A DNA stretch of 64,000 nucleotides from Neocallimastix lanati (nom. inval.) (GCA_016946835.1 JACVTC010000051.1:110001-174000), one strand, 5' to 3'; positions 33,830 through 46,773 are shown, counted from the stretch's first letter. Notes: a model not told the origin generated them from the letters alone. Numbers and translations are program-made.

Positions 33830-34200
33830 CAACGAACCTCAATCTCCATATCACTTATTCCGGATTAGGGTTTGAATCGACGATTTGAAAGAAATTATGG
33901 CCTTTCTTCCTTCAGAAGCATTGGGTCCTACCAGTCTGTCCTACTGTATTTTCAGTGTTGACGCTCCTGATTAGTTTATGCTTTTATCGTCGGGAATAGC
34001 AACCCTTGTCGAGTACTAGCCCTTGACATAATTTCTATATAGAAAGCCCCAGATGGCACCAAGAATGGCGATTTTGAATAATCCCTTGAAATGATTTGGT
34101 TATTAGACTAAATATCCTATTCCTTTTTATAATTTAAATCGATAATGCTTGCATCTCTTCCACCGCCAAGGAGGTTATATAATCAATAACACGTCACATA
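33830..34200. other. GC-richer island of unknown nature
   Basis: About 370 bp with far more balanced composition than its surroundings, non-repetitive, with only short open frames on either strand (for example a + frame reading MAFLPSEALGPTSLSYCIFS, closed shortly after). Its middle is bounded by the complementary 9-mers GAAATTATG (33893-33901) and CATAATTTC (34027-34035), so it could fold as one domain. It may be a structured RNA gene, a promoter or 5' exon of a small gene to the left, or transposon debris. Confidence 0.4.
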
Positions 34201-34490
34201 TATATTTACACACGCATTATTCAGAGAATCACTAATATCAAACCGAGTTTCAACAACTGATCTACTCACTCTACATTATTAGCAATGATACTATTATTTT
34301 CACAATCACCAGTATTCCTATTTTCTCTATCGATACGATTACTATTATTTAAAATATATATATACCTAAAAATTTAGTACTTGTCTATAACTCAAAAAAA
34401 CAATACCATACTTTTTCCATTTATTTTACAAAAAAAATAGAAATAAAAAAAACTTTACTAAATATTCCAATATATCTTAAGCAAAACTTC

Positions 34491-34543
34491 TTACATATTT
34501 CTTATTTATTTCAATTCCAATAATTAATTTTTAACAATGACAT
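34491..34543. repeat. 53-bp direct repeat, left copy
   Basis: Identical to 36104-36156, beginning TTACATATTTCTTATTTATT and ending TTTTTAACAATGACAT. The two copies bracket the foldback cluster and together account for one ancestral sequence, because unit A of the tandem duplication continues directly after the right copy. Confidence 0.85.
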
Positions 34544-34962
34544 TAAAAACTATGCTATTTTTATTTTACTAATTTTTAACAATTGCCTTCCAAAAATTTA
34601 TATATCATCAACGCTATGGTTTTTATATCAACATATGCAAAAAAACACTATGATATTAAATTCCAAAAACCAATCGTTATTTATTTTTTTTTTTTTTTTT
34701 TGAAGGATTGTTAAAGTTACTACGTGCTGCTCTCTCCCGACTAATCTCGACAAATTTACGCAGCTCCACTGCGTTTCGTGCTCAATTTTCTCGCTTGTCT
34801 CCGTGAGCAGCACTGCGTAACGAGTACTTAGGGGTTTTTGGAATTTAATATCATAGTGTTTTTTTGCATATGTTGATATAAAAACCATAGCGTTGATGAT
34901 ATATAAATTTTTGGAAGGCAATTGTTAAAAATTAGTAAAATAAAAATAGCATAGTTTTTAAT
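34542..34962. mobile_element. Foldback/MITE-like element, complete copy
   Basis: Near-perfect inverted arms of about 129 bp (34542-34670 and 34834-34962), starting ATTAAAAACTATGCTATTTT on the left with its complement on the right. They surround a GC-richer core of about 160 bp. The core itself is palindromic in places: GTGCTGCTC pairs with GAGCAGCAC, and CGCAG-CTCCA-CTGCG is a small hairpin. It has no open frame for a transposase, so it would be non-autonomous. The long frame at 34628-34921 (-) is a product of the palindrome. Confidence 0.75.
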
Positions 34963-35167
34963 AAAATAATGATAAAAACCTAGTATATTTAATTAAATAT
35001 TCAGGCATATTATTATTAATTATTATTATTATTTTTATTATTATTTTAATTATTTTAATTAATATTATTATTATTATTTTTATAAATATTTTAATTATTA
35101 TTTTTATAATTTTATTAATATTTTTATAATTTTATTAATATTTTTATATGAACAATATAGCTGTATG

Positions 35168-35652
35168 ATTGTATTTGTATGCCATTTTACTACACTTTTG
35201 CTAATATTTTTATATAAAATATTCAGCAAAATTCACTATATTTTTGAACATATATATGCATATATTTGGCATACAAATACAATACTGCCCTATTTATTCG
35301 TAAGCCTTATATTAATATATATGATGAACAACATAGGTATATGATGCTAAAACTATGCAAAAAACTATACCATTTTGTTCAAAAAAAATATAAAAATAAA
35401 AAATAAAAAAATATAAAAATAAAAAATAAAAAAATAAAAAAATAAATAAATAAAAATAAAATATATATGCATAGTTTTAGCATAATTATAACATAAATAT
35501 ACATATATATATTAGCAATATATGCCTTATATTATTATTATTATTATTTTTTTAAATTATTATTTATTTTATTTTTTTAAAAATATATTATTAATTAAAT
35601 AAAAATATATTATTAATTAAATTAATTAAACATATATGCATATATTGCTAAT
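35168..35652. repeat. Chain of nested inverted repeats
   Basis: Three perfect arm pairs lie end to end: ATTGTATTTGTATGCCA (35168-35184 / 35267-35283), ATGCTAAAACTATGC (35344-35358 / 35469-35483) and ATTAGCAATATATGC (35511-35525 / 35638-35652). The motif AAACTATGC also occurs at the ends of the foldback element at 34542. Confidence 0.75.
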
Positions 35653-35854
35653 ATTAATTATAAAACTATATAGTTTAATTAAAATATTCAGCTAAAATTA
35701 TTCAAAATATTTATAAAAATTATATAGTTTATTTAAAAATATTGGCTGAAGTTTATTAATTGAATATATATCAAAACTATATCGTTATTTGAATATTTAA
35801 AAACTATATCATCATATAATTATCTTAGCTATTTTTCAACAATTTTAAACAATT

Positions 35855-36103
35855 GCCTTCCTAATATTTTTAAATAAACATACAGGTTTTATCAACAAAC
35901 TATACAAAAAACTATATGCAAATAAACTTTAAAAACCCGTTTATTTTTTATAGTTTTTTTTTTTGACGATTGTTTGGGTTACTCCATACTGCTCACTCCC
36001 GACTAATCTCGACAAATCTACGCAGCTCCACTGCGTTACGTGCTCGATTTTCTCACTTGTCTCCGTGAGCAGTATTGCGTAACGGGAAGTACTTCTGGGG
36101 TTT
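35855..36103. mobile_element. Foldback/MITE-like element, truncated copy
   Basis: The core (about 35963-36103) is closely similar to the complete copy, sharing CCCGACTAATCTCGACAAAT, CGCAGCTCCACTGCGTT and TTGTCTCCGTGAGCAG. The left arm starts with the same AACAATTGCCTTCC but then diverges. The right arm is missing: the element stops after GGGGTTTTT exactly where the 53-bp direct repeat begins. Confidence 0.7.
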
Positions 36104-36156
36104 TTACATATTTCTTATTTATTTCAATTCCAATAATTAATTTTTAACAATGACAT
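36104..36156. repeat. 53-bp direct repeat, right copy
   Basis: Exact copy of 34491-34543. It is followed by AACACTTCCC, which continues the surrounding tandem unit. See the left copy. Confidence 0.85.
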
Positions 36157-36716
36157 AACACTTCCCTGTAACAATATATTTATCCCTTACCTCATACTTT
36201 TCATTTTTATTCTACATTCATTCTTTCCTTTTTTTGCCTAAATAATTTAAATCTCATAATCATATATTATAAATTCACAAAATATATAAAAAAATATATC
36301 AAAATTTTTCCATTCATTTTATGAAATAACGAAAATAAAAAAGCTTCACTGTTCTATTAATTCCAATATATCTTATCTTAATATCCCTTTAAACCTTTTA
36401 TACTTCCTATTTAATTCAACTCCCGTAATTTCCAATTTTTAACAAATTTAAAATGACATAGCACCTTCTTATTATTATATATATATCTCCTGCTCATTAC
36501 TTTCATTTTTATTCTACATTCATACTTCCTTTTTTTTTCTAACCTCCAAAATCAAAACCTCATAATTATAAATTATAATTACACAAAATATATATAAAGT
36601 ATCAAAATTATATTTTTTAACCTTTTTATTTTATTATTTGTCTTTATGACAAATAATTAAATTGGTATTATTTAAAATCTATGTATACATATAATAATAT
36701 ATGATATATAATAGAC

Positions 36717-37495
36717 TTATGAACGTGGCTTTTCCTTCTTTTCCTTGTAAAGAGCTAAAAGTGAGACACCAGAGACCTTAACAACCTTGAAACGGACACC
36801 TGGAATATCACCAACGGCACGACCCTTACGACCGAAACCAGAGATAAGAACTTCATCGTTTTCTTCAACGTAGTTTAAACAACCATCGTTTGGAACGAAA
36901 GCAGTGATCTTCTTACCGTTCTTAATTAATTGGACACGAACACACTTACGAATAGCAGAGTTAGGTTGCTTAGCTTCAACACCAATCTTTTCAAGAACAA
37001 TACCCTTAGCGTGGGAAGATCCTCCGAATGGTAAGTACTTGAAAGCGGTACCTAAAGCTCTTTTCTTGTATTGCTTATCGGCCCATCTTTCTTCACGACG
37101 GTGAATACGTAACTTACGTGCGCATCTTAAACCACTTGGCTTTCCTTTATAATATTAACATAATTATATAAAAATAACATATATCAATACCTATTTTATT
37201 TGTTTATCTTATTTTTTCATAATACTAATCCATAACTCATACATAATTCTATAAATAATATTTATTAATAATCTTTATCAATCCATCCATTTGCTATTCA
37301 TTAATAATATTTAATAAAATTTTTTTATCTATAAAACATTTGGCATAACTTCTACTGATATAAATTTTTATTCTACATTATAATTCATTATTTTAACATA
37401 ACATCATTCCTATATATCATATTTACTCATGGACAATGTAATATTATCCTATTTCTATAAAAATACATTTTTCATTCATGTTTACCTTTACCCAT
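36717..37495 (-). CDS. RPS23: 40S ribosomal protein uS12 (RPS23)
   Basis: Exon 1 is only ATGG (37495-37492), with donor GTAAAG; exon 2 is 37144-36717 after an AAG acceptor. The joined protein is 143 residues, the normal eukaryotic length, starting [20 protein letters not shown] and ending [10 protein letters not shown]. The universal decoding-centre loop [10 protein letters not shown] is intact, including the proline that is hydroxylated in many eukaryotes, as are the C-terminal [20 protein letters not shown] and [12 protein letters not shown]. It acts in the 40S decoding centre, controlling translational fidelity. Splitting uS12 immediately after the start codon is a recurring eukaryotic arrangement for ribosomal protein genes. 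Exon 2 has clearly higher GC and better codons than other genes here, as expected for a highly expressed gene. The intron is 347 nt; I saw no snoRNA in it. Confidence 0.97.
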
Positions 37496-38671
<1,176 letters not shown>

Positions 38672-39153
38672 TTATTACATTAGTATCTGCTAGAGATAAT
38701 AAAGATATTAATGAAATAGAAAAATTATTAAAAAGTAATATAGAAAACAATGAAAATGATATGATTTTTGAAATGTAAAATAGCTCAGTGCTTTCTATCT
38801 CGTAAATTTTATAACGGAAAATTGTAACAAATATTTTAAGATAACATCAAGTCTAATAAAAAACTAATAAACGATCAAAATATTAAATTACTTTATTTAT
38901 TTTTTATTAATATAAAAATAATATAAATATTAACAAAATTCAATTTTTAGTTAAACATGAAATAGACAGAAATGATAATGGTAAAAATATTTTTTATATA
39001 TCATGTGTGAAAAAGAAACGGATGTAATCATAAAATATTTAGTTGAGCATGGAGCAGATATAAATGAAAGTAAAAATGAAAATGGTGAAATTCCATTATT
39101 TAGTATTTGTAAAAATGGAATATTTAAAAGAACAACTTATTGTATTATAGTCT
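38672..39153 (+). pseudogene. Ankyrin-repeat pseudogene fragment
   Basis: ITLVSARDNKDINEIEKLLK is followed by a stop, then IQFLVKHEIDRNDNGKNIFY, then a frame change into CEKETDVIIKYLVEHGADIN and ENGEIPLFSICKNG before a stop. YLVEHGADIN and GE-PLF-CKNG are typical ankyrin helix and loop sequences. The frameshift falls inside TGTGTGAA, where one repeat passes from one frame to the other. Confidence 0.7.
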
Positions 39154-39630
39154 AATTCCTAAATCCCTTAACATATGTATATATAAATATATTTTACCTA
39201 TTTATCAATATATTTTAACAAAGCTATATTTATTAAAAAATAGGTTTAACAAAAATAATCATAATAATAATAAATAAAATAAAATTATTCATATGTACAA
39301 TACTCATTAAAGTATTTATCTTATCATCTATGGCGTACGTCTCATTTGACAATAAATTTTTATTTTAAACTTTGTATATTATTTTGAGTTTATATTCATA
39401 TATATATATATTTTTTTTTTTAATTTTAATTTTTATTTGTTGATACATATGTTTCCATTTTCTCAATAAAAAAAAAAATAAAAAAAAATATAAAAATAAA
39501 AAAAAATAAAAAAATAAAAAAACTCAAATAATATGTGAAGTTTAAAATAAAATTTAATTCAATATGATACAATTTAAGATATAAAAAATTAAATTTTAAT
39601 TTTTTTTTTTTTTTTATTAATAATTATTTA
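39154..39630. other. AT-rich DNA
   Basis: No coding signal; T and A tracts. Confidence 0.5.
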
Positions 39631-40067
39631 ATAAAAAATTCTAATTTTATTATAGTGGAAACAGAAATACCTTATAACTCTATTATTATGGTTAAAACAG
39701 AAATGTATGAAATAAATTTAAATTTCATTTAATAAAAAAATAAAAAATTCTAATTTTATTATAGTGGAAACAGAAATACCTTATAACTCTATTATTATGG
39801 TTAAAACAGAAATGTATGAAATAAATTTAAATTTCATTTAATAAAAAAATAAAAAATTCTAATTTTATTATAGTGGAAACAGAAATACCTTATAACTCTA
39901 TTATTATGGTTAAAACAGAAATGTATGAAATAAATTTAAATTTCATTTAATAAAAAAATAAAAAATTCTAATTTTATTATAGTGGAAACAGAAATACCTT
40001 ATAACTCTATTATTATGGTTAAAACAGAAATGTATGAAATAAATTTAAATTTCATTTAATAAAAAAA
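39631..40067 (+). repeat. ~110-bp tandem repeat, four copies
   Basis: Four nearly identical copies with a period of 109-110 bp, starting near 39631, 39741, 39850 and 39959; they differ mainly in A-run length. Each contains an acceptor-like TTTTATTATAG followed by a coding-like 25-codon stretch (VETEIPYNSIIMVKTEMYEI) ending in TAA. Such high identity in this background implies recent amplification. Confidence 0.85.
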
Positions 40068-40794
40068 TAAAAAAAATATTTACAATTGATTCATTACAGA
40101 AATAAAAAAATAAAAATAAAAAATATTAAAAGATAAAAAATAAAAAAATTTAAAAAAAAAAGTTATCTTTAATAATTTATTTATTTTTATTATTATTATT
40201 TTTTCATTTATTTATATTATTGCTATTTAATCATTATTTTTATTATTATTATTATTAATTAATAAAAAATAGCATAATTAAATTATTTTAACTTTTAATA
40301 TTGCTAATAGTTATTATTAATACATTTCTTTTTAAATATTTTTTAAAAAAATATATATATATATTAATAAATGAAATAGATAGAAAAATTAAAACTTTTA
40401 AAAAAAAATAAAATTAAATAAAATAAAAATAAAATATATATATATTAATGATAACTATTTTTTGAATATTGAGTATTAAAAAAAAAATAAAATAAAAACT
40501 ACTATGGTTGAGAATTTTTCAATATTTTCTAAATTGTATTTTATAATAGTTTCATAATCTTTATCACTATTACTAAAACACTATTTATTGTAATCTTAAT
40601 AAATATTTATTACAATTTAAATCTATAAGAATATTTTATTATTATTTTTTATTCTTATTTTATTTTGTATTTTCAATTTTAATCAAATAACTATGTTAAA
40701 TAAGAATAATAATAATTATCTATTTGTTAATTAAATGTATTTATAAAATTTTGTCTATTTTTTATTATTACCAATTTTGTTGGTTTATTTTCCT
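40068..40794. other. Intergenic AT-rich DNA
   Basis: No coding signal; 3' flank of the histidine-phosphatase-like gene. Confidence 0.5.
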
Positions 40795-42145
40795 TTAATG
40801 TTTTCTGACTCTTGTTCTTGATCTTTTTTGTTTTATTACTTTAGATGTCACTGTAATTGTTTTTAAAGCCGTTTTTTCATAACGTTTCTCAAAAGTAAAT
40901 TTGGCAGATACAGTTCTAGTAGTTCTAGTTGATAAAGATGAAAGTTTTGATTGTGATAAAACTCTACTCATGACACCTTCATAAGTTTCATTTCTTTCTG
41001 ATGGTAAATATATATCATGAATTTCATAATCTGGCTTTGGACCTGGGTTTTCACTTGTTCTATTTTGTAATTTAAAGTTAGGCTTAGCTCTGACACCACC
41101 TTCAACCTTTGAACATGCAGTATACCAAACTTCAACCAATTTACCATCTTGAACAGTAAATACTTTATCACTTTTCATACCATATCTTGGCATAATAGTT
41201 TCATTATAAGCCTTAGCTAATCCTCTAGCAACAATATCAAGCTTTATTATTATTTATAAAAGGTTGAAGTAAATAATAAAAAAATTATAAATTAATATCA
41301 ATATAAACCTAAATACTTATTTACTCTATAGAATTTAAAAGTAATACATTTATATTATTTTTTTTACTTTAATATTATTAAATTTTAATGATATTTACCT
41401 GTTGATGTTGATACATGACTAATACTGGATCAACTTCTGGCGGTAATTGAATAATATAATTTAAAACATCATTACCATCACCACCACAACATTTTTGCTT
41501 TGAAAGATCAATATTTAATGCCTTGGCTAAAGGAACAACTTGTTGATACTAAATAAGTATTAATTAAAAAATATTAAATTTAATATTTATAAGTAATAAT
41601 TTTTATTTATTTTATTTTATTAATAAAATATAACAACAATATTTACCATTCTTTGTGAATAGTGTAAATTACGTAAAAAGGAATCTTAACAAAGAAATAT
41701 ATATTAATTAGATTAGTAACAATATTGATTTGTTTATTTTTTTTAAAAAAAATTTATCAAAATTTAAACTTTAAAAAAAAAAAATGCAATTAAATTATAA
41801 ATAGAAATTTATAAATATATATTATAATAATTCTAAATATTTACCAATAAATTCAGGTTGACCTTGGAAATGTTGGTAAATAATTTCTTTTGGTTGTCTT
41901 TCAATTGGAGCATCAGGACCAAAAACTTCAACCATACATTCAGTTCTTAACATTCCAGTATAACCTAAACCATCCTTTTTTTCAGCACCTTCTATTCCAT
42001 CAGTTGATGAAACCTTATTATTGCCATCTAAATAACCTTTACCAGGTTTTTCACCATGCATCATTAGATAAACAGTTCTTGATGATGCATATGGATATAA
42101 TATGGTTAAAAATGATAAAATTGCTATTAAGATATATTGCTTCAT
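40795..42145 (-). CDS. Secreted histidine-phosphatase-like protein (4 exons)
   Basis: Exons 42145-41845, 41684-41647, 41548-41399 and 41241-40795, phases 1, 0 and 0, giving 311 residues. Residues 1-21 form a signal peptide (MKQYILIAILSFLTILYPYA). The mature protein opens with RTVYLMMHGEKP, equivalent to the RHG-E-P phosphate-binding motif of the histidine phosphatase superfamily; GLGYTGMLRTECMVEVFG is the usual second block, and PVLVMYQHQQLDIVARGLAK carries the second conserved His (about 161). The Arg before the catalytic His is Met (Met29-His30-Gly31), which should weaken or abolish catalysis unless another residue compensates. GGDGNDV and DKVFTVQDGKLVEVWYTACS complete the fold. The C-terminus is a basic Ser/Thr/Arg tail (SLSTRTTRTVSAKF, KQKRSRTRVRKH). 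Likely extracytoplasmic; substrate unknown. Family assignment is from motif pattern only. Confidence 0.75.
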
Positions 42146-43654
42146 TTCTCTATATTCAAATATATATATATATTATCTATTATTTTCTATTTATTTAATT
42201 ATTATTTTCTATTTATTTAATTTTTAATACTATTTAAATTATTTTTTTAATAATAATTTGAACTAATCATTAATTTCAAATTTATTTTTATTATTTTCCC
42301 ACTTTTATATATTCTTTAAAAAAGAAAGTTTTATATATATGTGTTTATTGTTATTATACTTTATATATTATGTGAAATATATATAACTTTTTCTTATTTC
42401 AATATATAATTAATTAATAACACTGTTGTATTAATTATTTTATTGATTTCTATATTTCTTATATTTATTTATTATTTATTATTTATTTTTTATTTTTCAA
42501 TTTATTTATTTTTTTTATTTTTTTTAGTTTATTATTTATTTATTTATTTATTTTGTTTTTTTTTCCAGTTAAATATCTTTTATTTTTTTTTTGTTTTAAT
42601 AATATCTTTTTGTAAGTAGAAAAAAAAAAAAAAAAAAAAAGAAGAGAAATAAAAAAATAAAATAAAATTTTTGTTAAATATAGTACATATGTATTAAAAA
42701 AATTTAAATAAAACAAAATTTATAATACAGTTTTAAATTATTGGTAAATATAGATAAAAAAAAATACAATAAAAATTAAGATTGATAATTAATTAATGGA
42801 AAATATTTTTATTATTATTATTATTGAATAAAAAAAAATAATAATATAAAATAGAAATAAAAAATGAAAAAGAAATTTATTTTTTTTTAAATTTTTTTTA
42901 TTTTTTTTTTTAATTTTTTTAAAATCTTTTTATATTTAATAATTTATCTTCATTCAATCGTTTGTATTATATTATATTAAATTAGGTTATTAATAAAATG
43001 TCATATATACATAATATATATACATAATGCATTTGTTTACTTAATAATCTAAATATAAATTATTAAATAATAAATGTATTCTAAAATATACTATTTTTAT
43101 ATTATACTTAAATAAATCATAATATAAATATTTAAATCAAAAATATATGAACATATATGTATATATAGTAATATTTCATTTTAATTAAATAAATTTAATT
43201 AAGTTTTATATGTAAATAAATTATCGACTGTCAATAATATTATCATATAATACAATACGTAATGTATCTGGAAATATAATTCATTTAATATTAATATACA
43301 ACATACATATAATGTAGAATTATTTCTTTTACTTATTTATTTATGAAAATATTAATTGCTGTTCATCTTATTGGGTAGTATGAATATGGGTAGTAACATA
43401 AAACATTAAGTTAATAGGATATATAAATAGAGTTACATATTTATATTTAATATTTAATAAAATTTACTTTCATTATTTAATAAAAATATTTATATTTAAT
43501 AAAATTTTTTAATGAAATTACTTATTATATTTAATATAATAAATTGTATTTAATAAACCTAATAATATTTAATATAATTATAAATATTTAATTAATTATA
43601 TTTAACATATAGAAATAAAAACAATAAAATATTAACTATATCACTATTCTTATA
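42146..43654. other. Intergenic AT-rich DNA
   Basis: No coding signal; upstream flank of the histidine-phosphatase-like gene. Confidence 0.55.
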
Positions 43655-43895
43655 TTATTTATTATTTATTATCTATTATTTATTATTTATTATTTATTAT
43701 TTATTATTTATTATTTATTATTTATTATTTATTATTTATTTTATTATTATTTATTATTTATTATTTATTATTCAATTATTTATTATTTTATTATTTATTA
43801 TTTATTATTTATTATTTATTATCTATTATTTATTATTATCTATTATCTATTATCTATTATTTATTATCTATTATTTATTATTTATTTATTATTAA
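43655..43895. repeat. TTTATTA heptamer array
   Basis: About 240 bp of ATTTATT repeats with occasional TATC variants, the same class as the 13.4-15.8 kb field. Confidence 0.9.
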
Positions 43896-43959
43896 CTTAT
43901 TTAAAATCTTAATAGTTTTATTTTGTTATTTTTTTTATTTTTTACCATATCAATAAAAT

Positions 43960-44075
43960 AAAAAAATAAACAGATAAACCAGTCCTATATCCTATATTAG
44001 TTGAAGTTCCCCAATCTTCAACAAGAAATATATCCTTTATTAAATAATAGATCAATTGTCATAGAACTTTCGATA
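43960..44075 (-). other. Short coding-like fragment
   Basis: Minus-strand frames read SSMTIDLLFNKGYIS and, one frame over, FLVEDWGTSTNIGYRTGLSV. The codons are non-repetitive and the composition is richer than the flanks, but I see no exon borders. Probably a gene remnant; family unknown. Confidence 0.25.
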
Positions 44076-44380
44076 TTAATAAAATTTTTTTTTATTTTAC
44101 TCGATGAAAATATATTTCTATAAATTTTATAAAAATTTATGGTTATTTATTTTTACAATTTTTAATAAAATTTATGGTTATTATTTACTGAAATTTTTAA
44201 AAAATTTATGGCTTTATATAAATTTTTAAGGAGAGAGAAGAGACACAGATAAATTTTTTAAAATTTTTAAATTTTTAGAATTTCTTATATTATAATAATA
44301 AAAGGTTAGGTTTAATCATAAAATTTTATGATATAAAGAAAATAATAAATTTTGTTATTTTATAAATGTTTTTACTTTAT

Positions 44381-44850
44381 TTTATCATTTATTTGTAAAA
44401 TATATTTATAGTTCATACTAATTATACATATTTTTTCATAATAAATATAATACTTTTAACTATTTTTATTATTATATGTAACTATTTGATTATAATTATT
44501 TTTATTATTTTATCATTTATTTGTAAATCATATTTATAGTTCATACTAATTATACATATTTTTTCATAATAAATATAATACTTTTTAACTATTTTTATTA
44601 TTATATGTAACTATTTGATTATAATTATTTTTATTATTAAATGAAACAAACTATTACTGATTATAATTATTTTTATTATTAAATGTAACTATTAATGATT
44701 ATAACTACTTTTATTATTAAATGTAACTATCAATGATTATAATTATTTTTTATTATTAAATGTAACTATCAATGATTATAATTATTTTTTATTATTAAAT
44801 GTAACTATCAATGATTATAATTATTTTTTATTATTAAATGTAATTTTTAA
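44381..44850. repeat. 127-bp direct dimer followed by ~38-bp tandem array
   Basis: A 127-128-bp segment containing GTTCATACTAATTATACATA occurs at about 44392 and 44520. It runs into five to six copies of a ~38-bp unit ending in AAATGTAACTATCAATGATT, which is the 3' part of the longer unit re-amplified. Confidence 0.8.
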
Positions 44851-45385
44851 TGATAGAAGTATTAGATTTTTTTTTATAATATATCTAGTACTTTTAGTCA
44901 TAAATAGTTGCATTTAATAATAATAAATAAAATTTTTAATATAGCAATAATAAAAATTTATAATAATAATAATAATAAAATAATAATAATTATAATAAAA
45001 TATTTTTAAAAACAATAATAATAATAATAATAATAATAATAAAGTTATAATAAAATATTTTTAAAAATAATAACAATAATAATAATAATGGAATTTTCAT
45101 TCAATTAATTATAAATAATATAAGTAATGTTTTTCTAAAATAATAAAATATTTTTACTATTCAAGTTTAGTAATCATCAATTATCAAATAATTATATATA
45201 TATACTTCAAATCTTAAGATTTGAATTATACCTATAAAGATTATTTTTACCAATCAAGATAAATTTTTAATTTAAAAATTATTTTTTAATAAATTTTAAA
45301 TTTTTATGCTTTTTATATTAAAATAAAAAATTTATTATTATAAGAATAATATTATTATTTTTTTTATATTTTACCATATATAATA
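44851..45385. other. Region upstream of TTI2 homologue
   Basis: AAT and AATA repeats, no gene; presumably contains the TTI2 promoter. Confidence 0.5.
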
Positions 45386-45579
45386 ATGAGTAATTTAGAT
45401 AACATTTCAATTGAATTTCAAAAAAATGAATTAGAGATTTTAAAAAATGATTTTAATGAAAATTCAAATATAAATGGAAAGAAAACAATAGAATTGATAT
45501 TTAAAATTAATATTAATGATATTTTAAATGAAAATGATTCTATTATAATTACATTCTTTCAAGTAAAATTAATAATTAT

Positions 45580-45661
<82 letters not shown>

Positions 45662-45698
45662 AGAAAAAAAGAAAATTTACAAAATTCTAATATATTTA

Positions 45699-45741
<43 letters not shown>

Positions 45742-46735
45742 AAATAGGTATTGTTAAAATTCGTAAATAATTGCTTACTCTATCTTTCTAAAGAGCAATT
45801 ACAGCAATGGATAACCAATGTTAATAATAAATTTATTATTATTCCTTTGGAAAATAAAGATGAAGTTGTCATTAATGAAATTTTAGAATTTTTCTTGGTT
45901 CAAACAAACATTCTCATAAATAATGAAAATAAGGAGGAGAAAATTGTAGATTTATCGGAATGGATAATAAATTTAATAAAGTTAAATAAAATTTTCAGTA
46001 ATTCAAGTTTTGAATGGAAATTACATAATAAATTTTTAATTGTAAGATTAAAATCATTTAAGATTTTTTTTTTTCTTTCTAAAAAAAAAGGTTTTAAATG
46101 ATTTTAGAAAGCTTGTTTAAAATCAATAAAATTTAATATTAGTAAAAATTAAAAATATATATTCAAAATAATAATAAATTTCTATTATTATATATTTAAA
46201 GATTTTAAATAATCTATTAACATTAGACCAAGGACATACAAATCTTATAGAAATGAAAGAAGAAATCTTAACTATAATTTCAAATGCTATTTCTTACAGT
46301 CAGTATGTTGTTAGAAATGAAATTCTGAATATAATTCAAATAATAGTGAAATACAAATTTAATGAAAAAGAAAATATAATACAAGGTATAAATAATAATA
46401 ATAAATTTCTTTTAAGTTAAATATTTTAAATTTAAAATAATAAATTTGAAATTATAATTATTAATTATTAATTATAAAATAATTTAAATAATTAAACTTT
46501 TAATAATATGTTTATTTTAATTTTAATTTTATTTTATTATTATTATTATTATTCTTTAGATATATTTAATCTTATATATAATTCATTAAAATATGAAAAT
46601 AATATAAATGTTAAGAATAATAAAATTAAATTATTAATTGAATTAATTGAACAAGTATGAATATTCTCTCTCTCTTTATATATATATATATATATTTTTT
46701 TTAAAAAGAAAAACTTATAAAAAATGCTTTATATT

Positions 46736-46773
<38 letters not shown>

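Larger units (their letters stand above)
34404..36612. repeat. Diverged ~310-bp tandem duplication, first copy interrupted
   Basis: Unit A (34404-34543 continuing at 36157-36300) and unit B (36301-36612) share blocks in the same order: TTTTCCATT(T/C)ATTTTA, TTCCAATATATCTTA, TTTTTAACAA followed by AATGACAT, and CATTTTTATTCTACATTCAT. Unit A is split by the foldback cluster. The array ends about 100 bp from the stop codon of the uS12 gene. No coding potential is seen. Confidence 0.6.

Noticed and set aside
33840-33900. Possible tRNA T-arm (GGGTTTGAATC)
   Set aside because: Flanking bases do not form the 5-bp T stem and no acceptor or anticodon stem can be drawn.
34628-34921. 97-codon minus-strand open frame
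   Set aside because: It lies entirely inside a palindromic foldback element; its two halves are the inverted arms.
37145-37491. snoRNA in the RPS23 intron
   Set aside because: A C-box-like AATGATGT is present on the minus strand but there is no D box downstream and no rRNA antisense that I recognise.
41890-42198. 102-codon plus-strand open frame
   Set aside because: It is an antisense shadow of exon 1 of the histidine-phosphatase-like gene.
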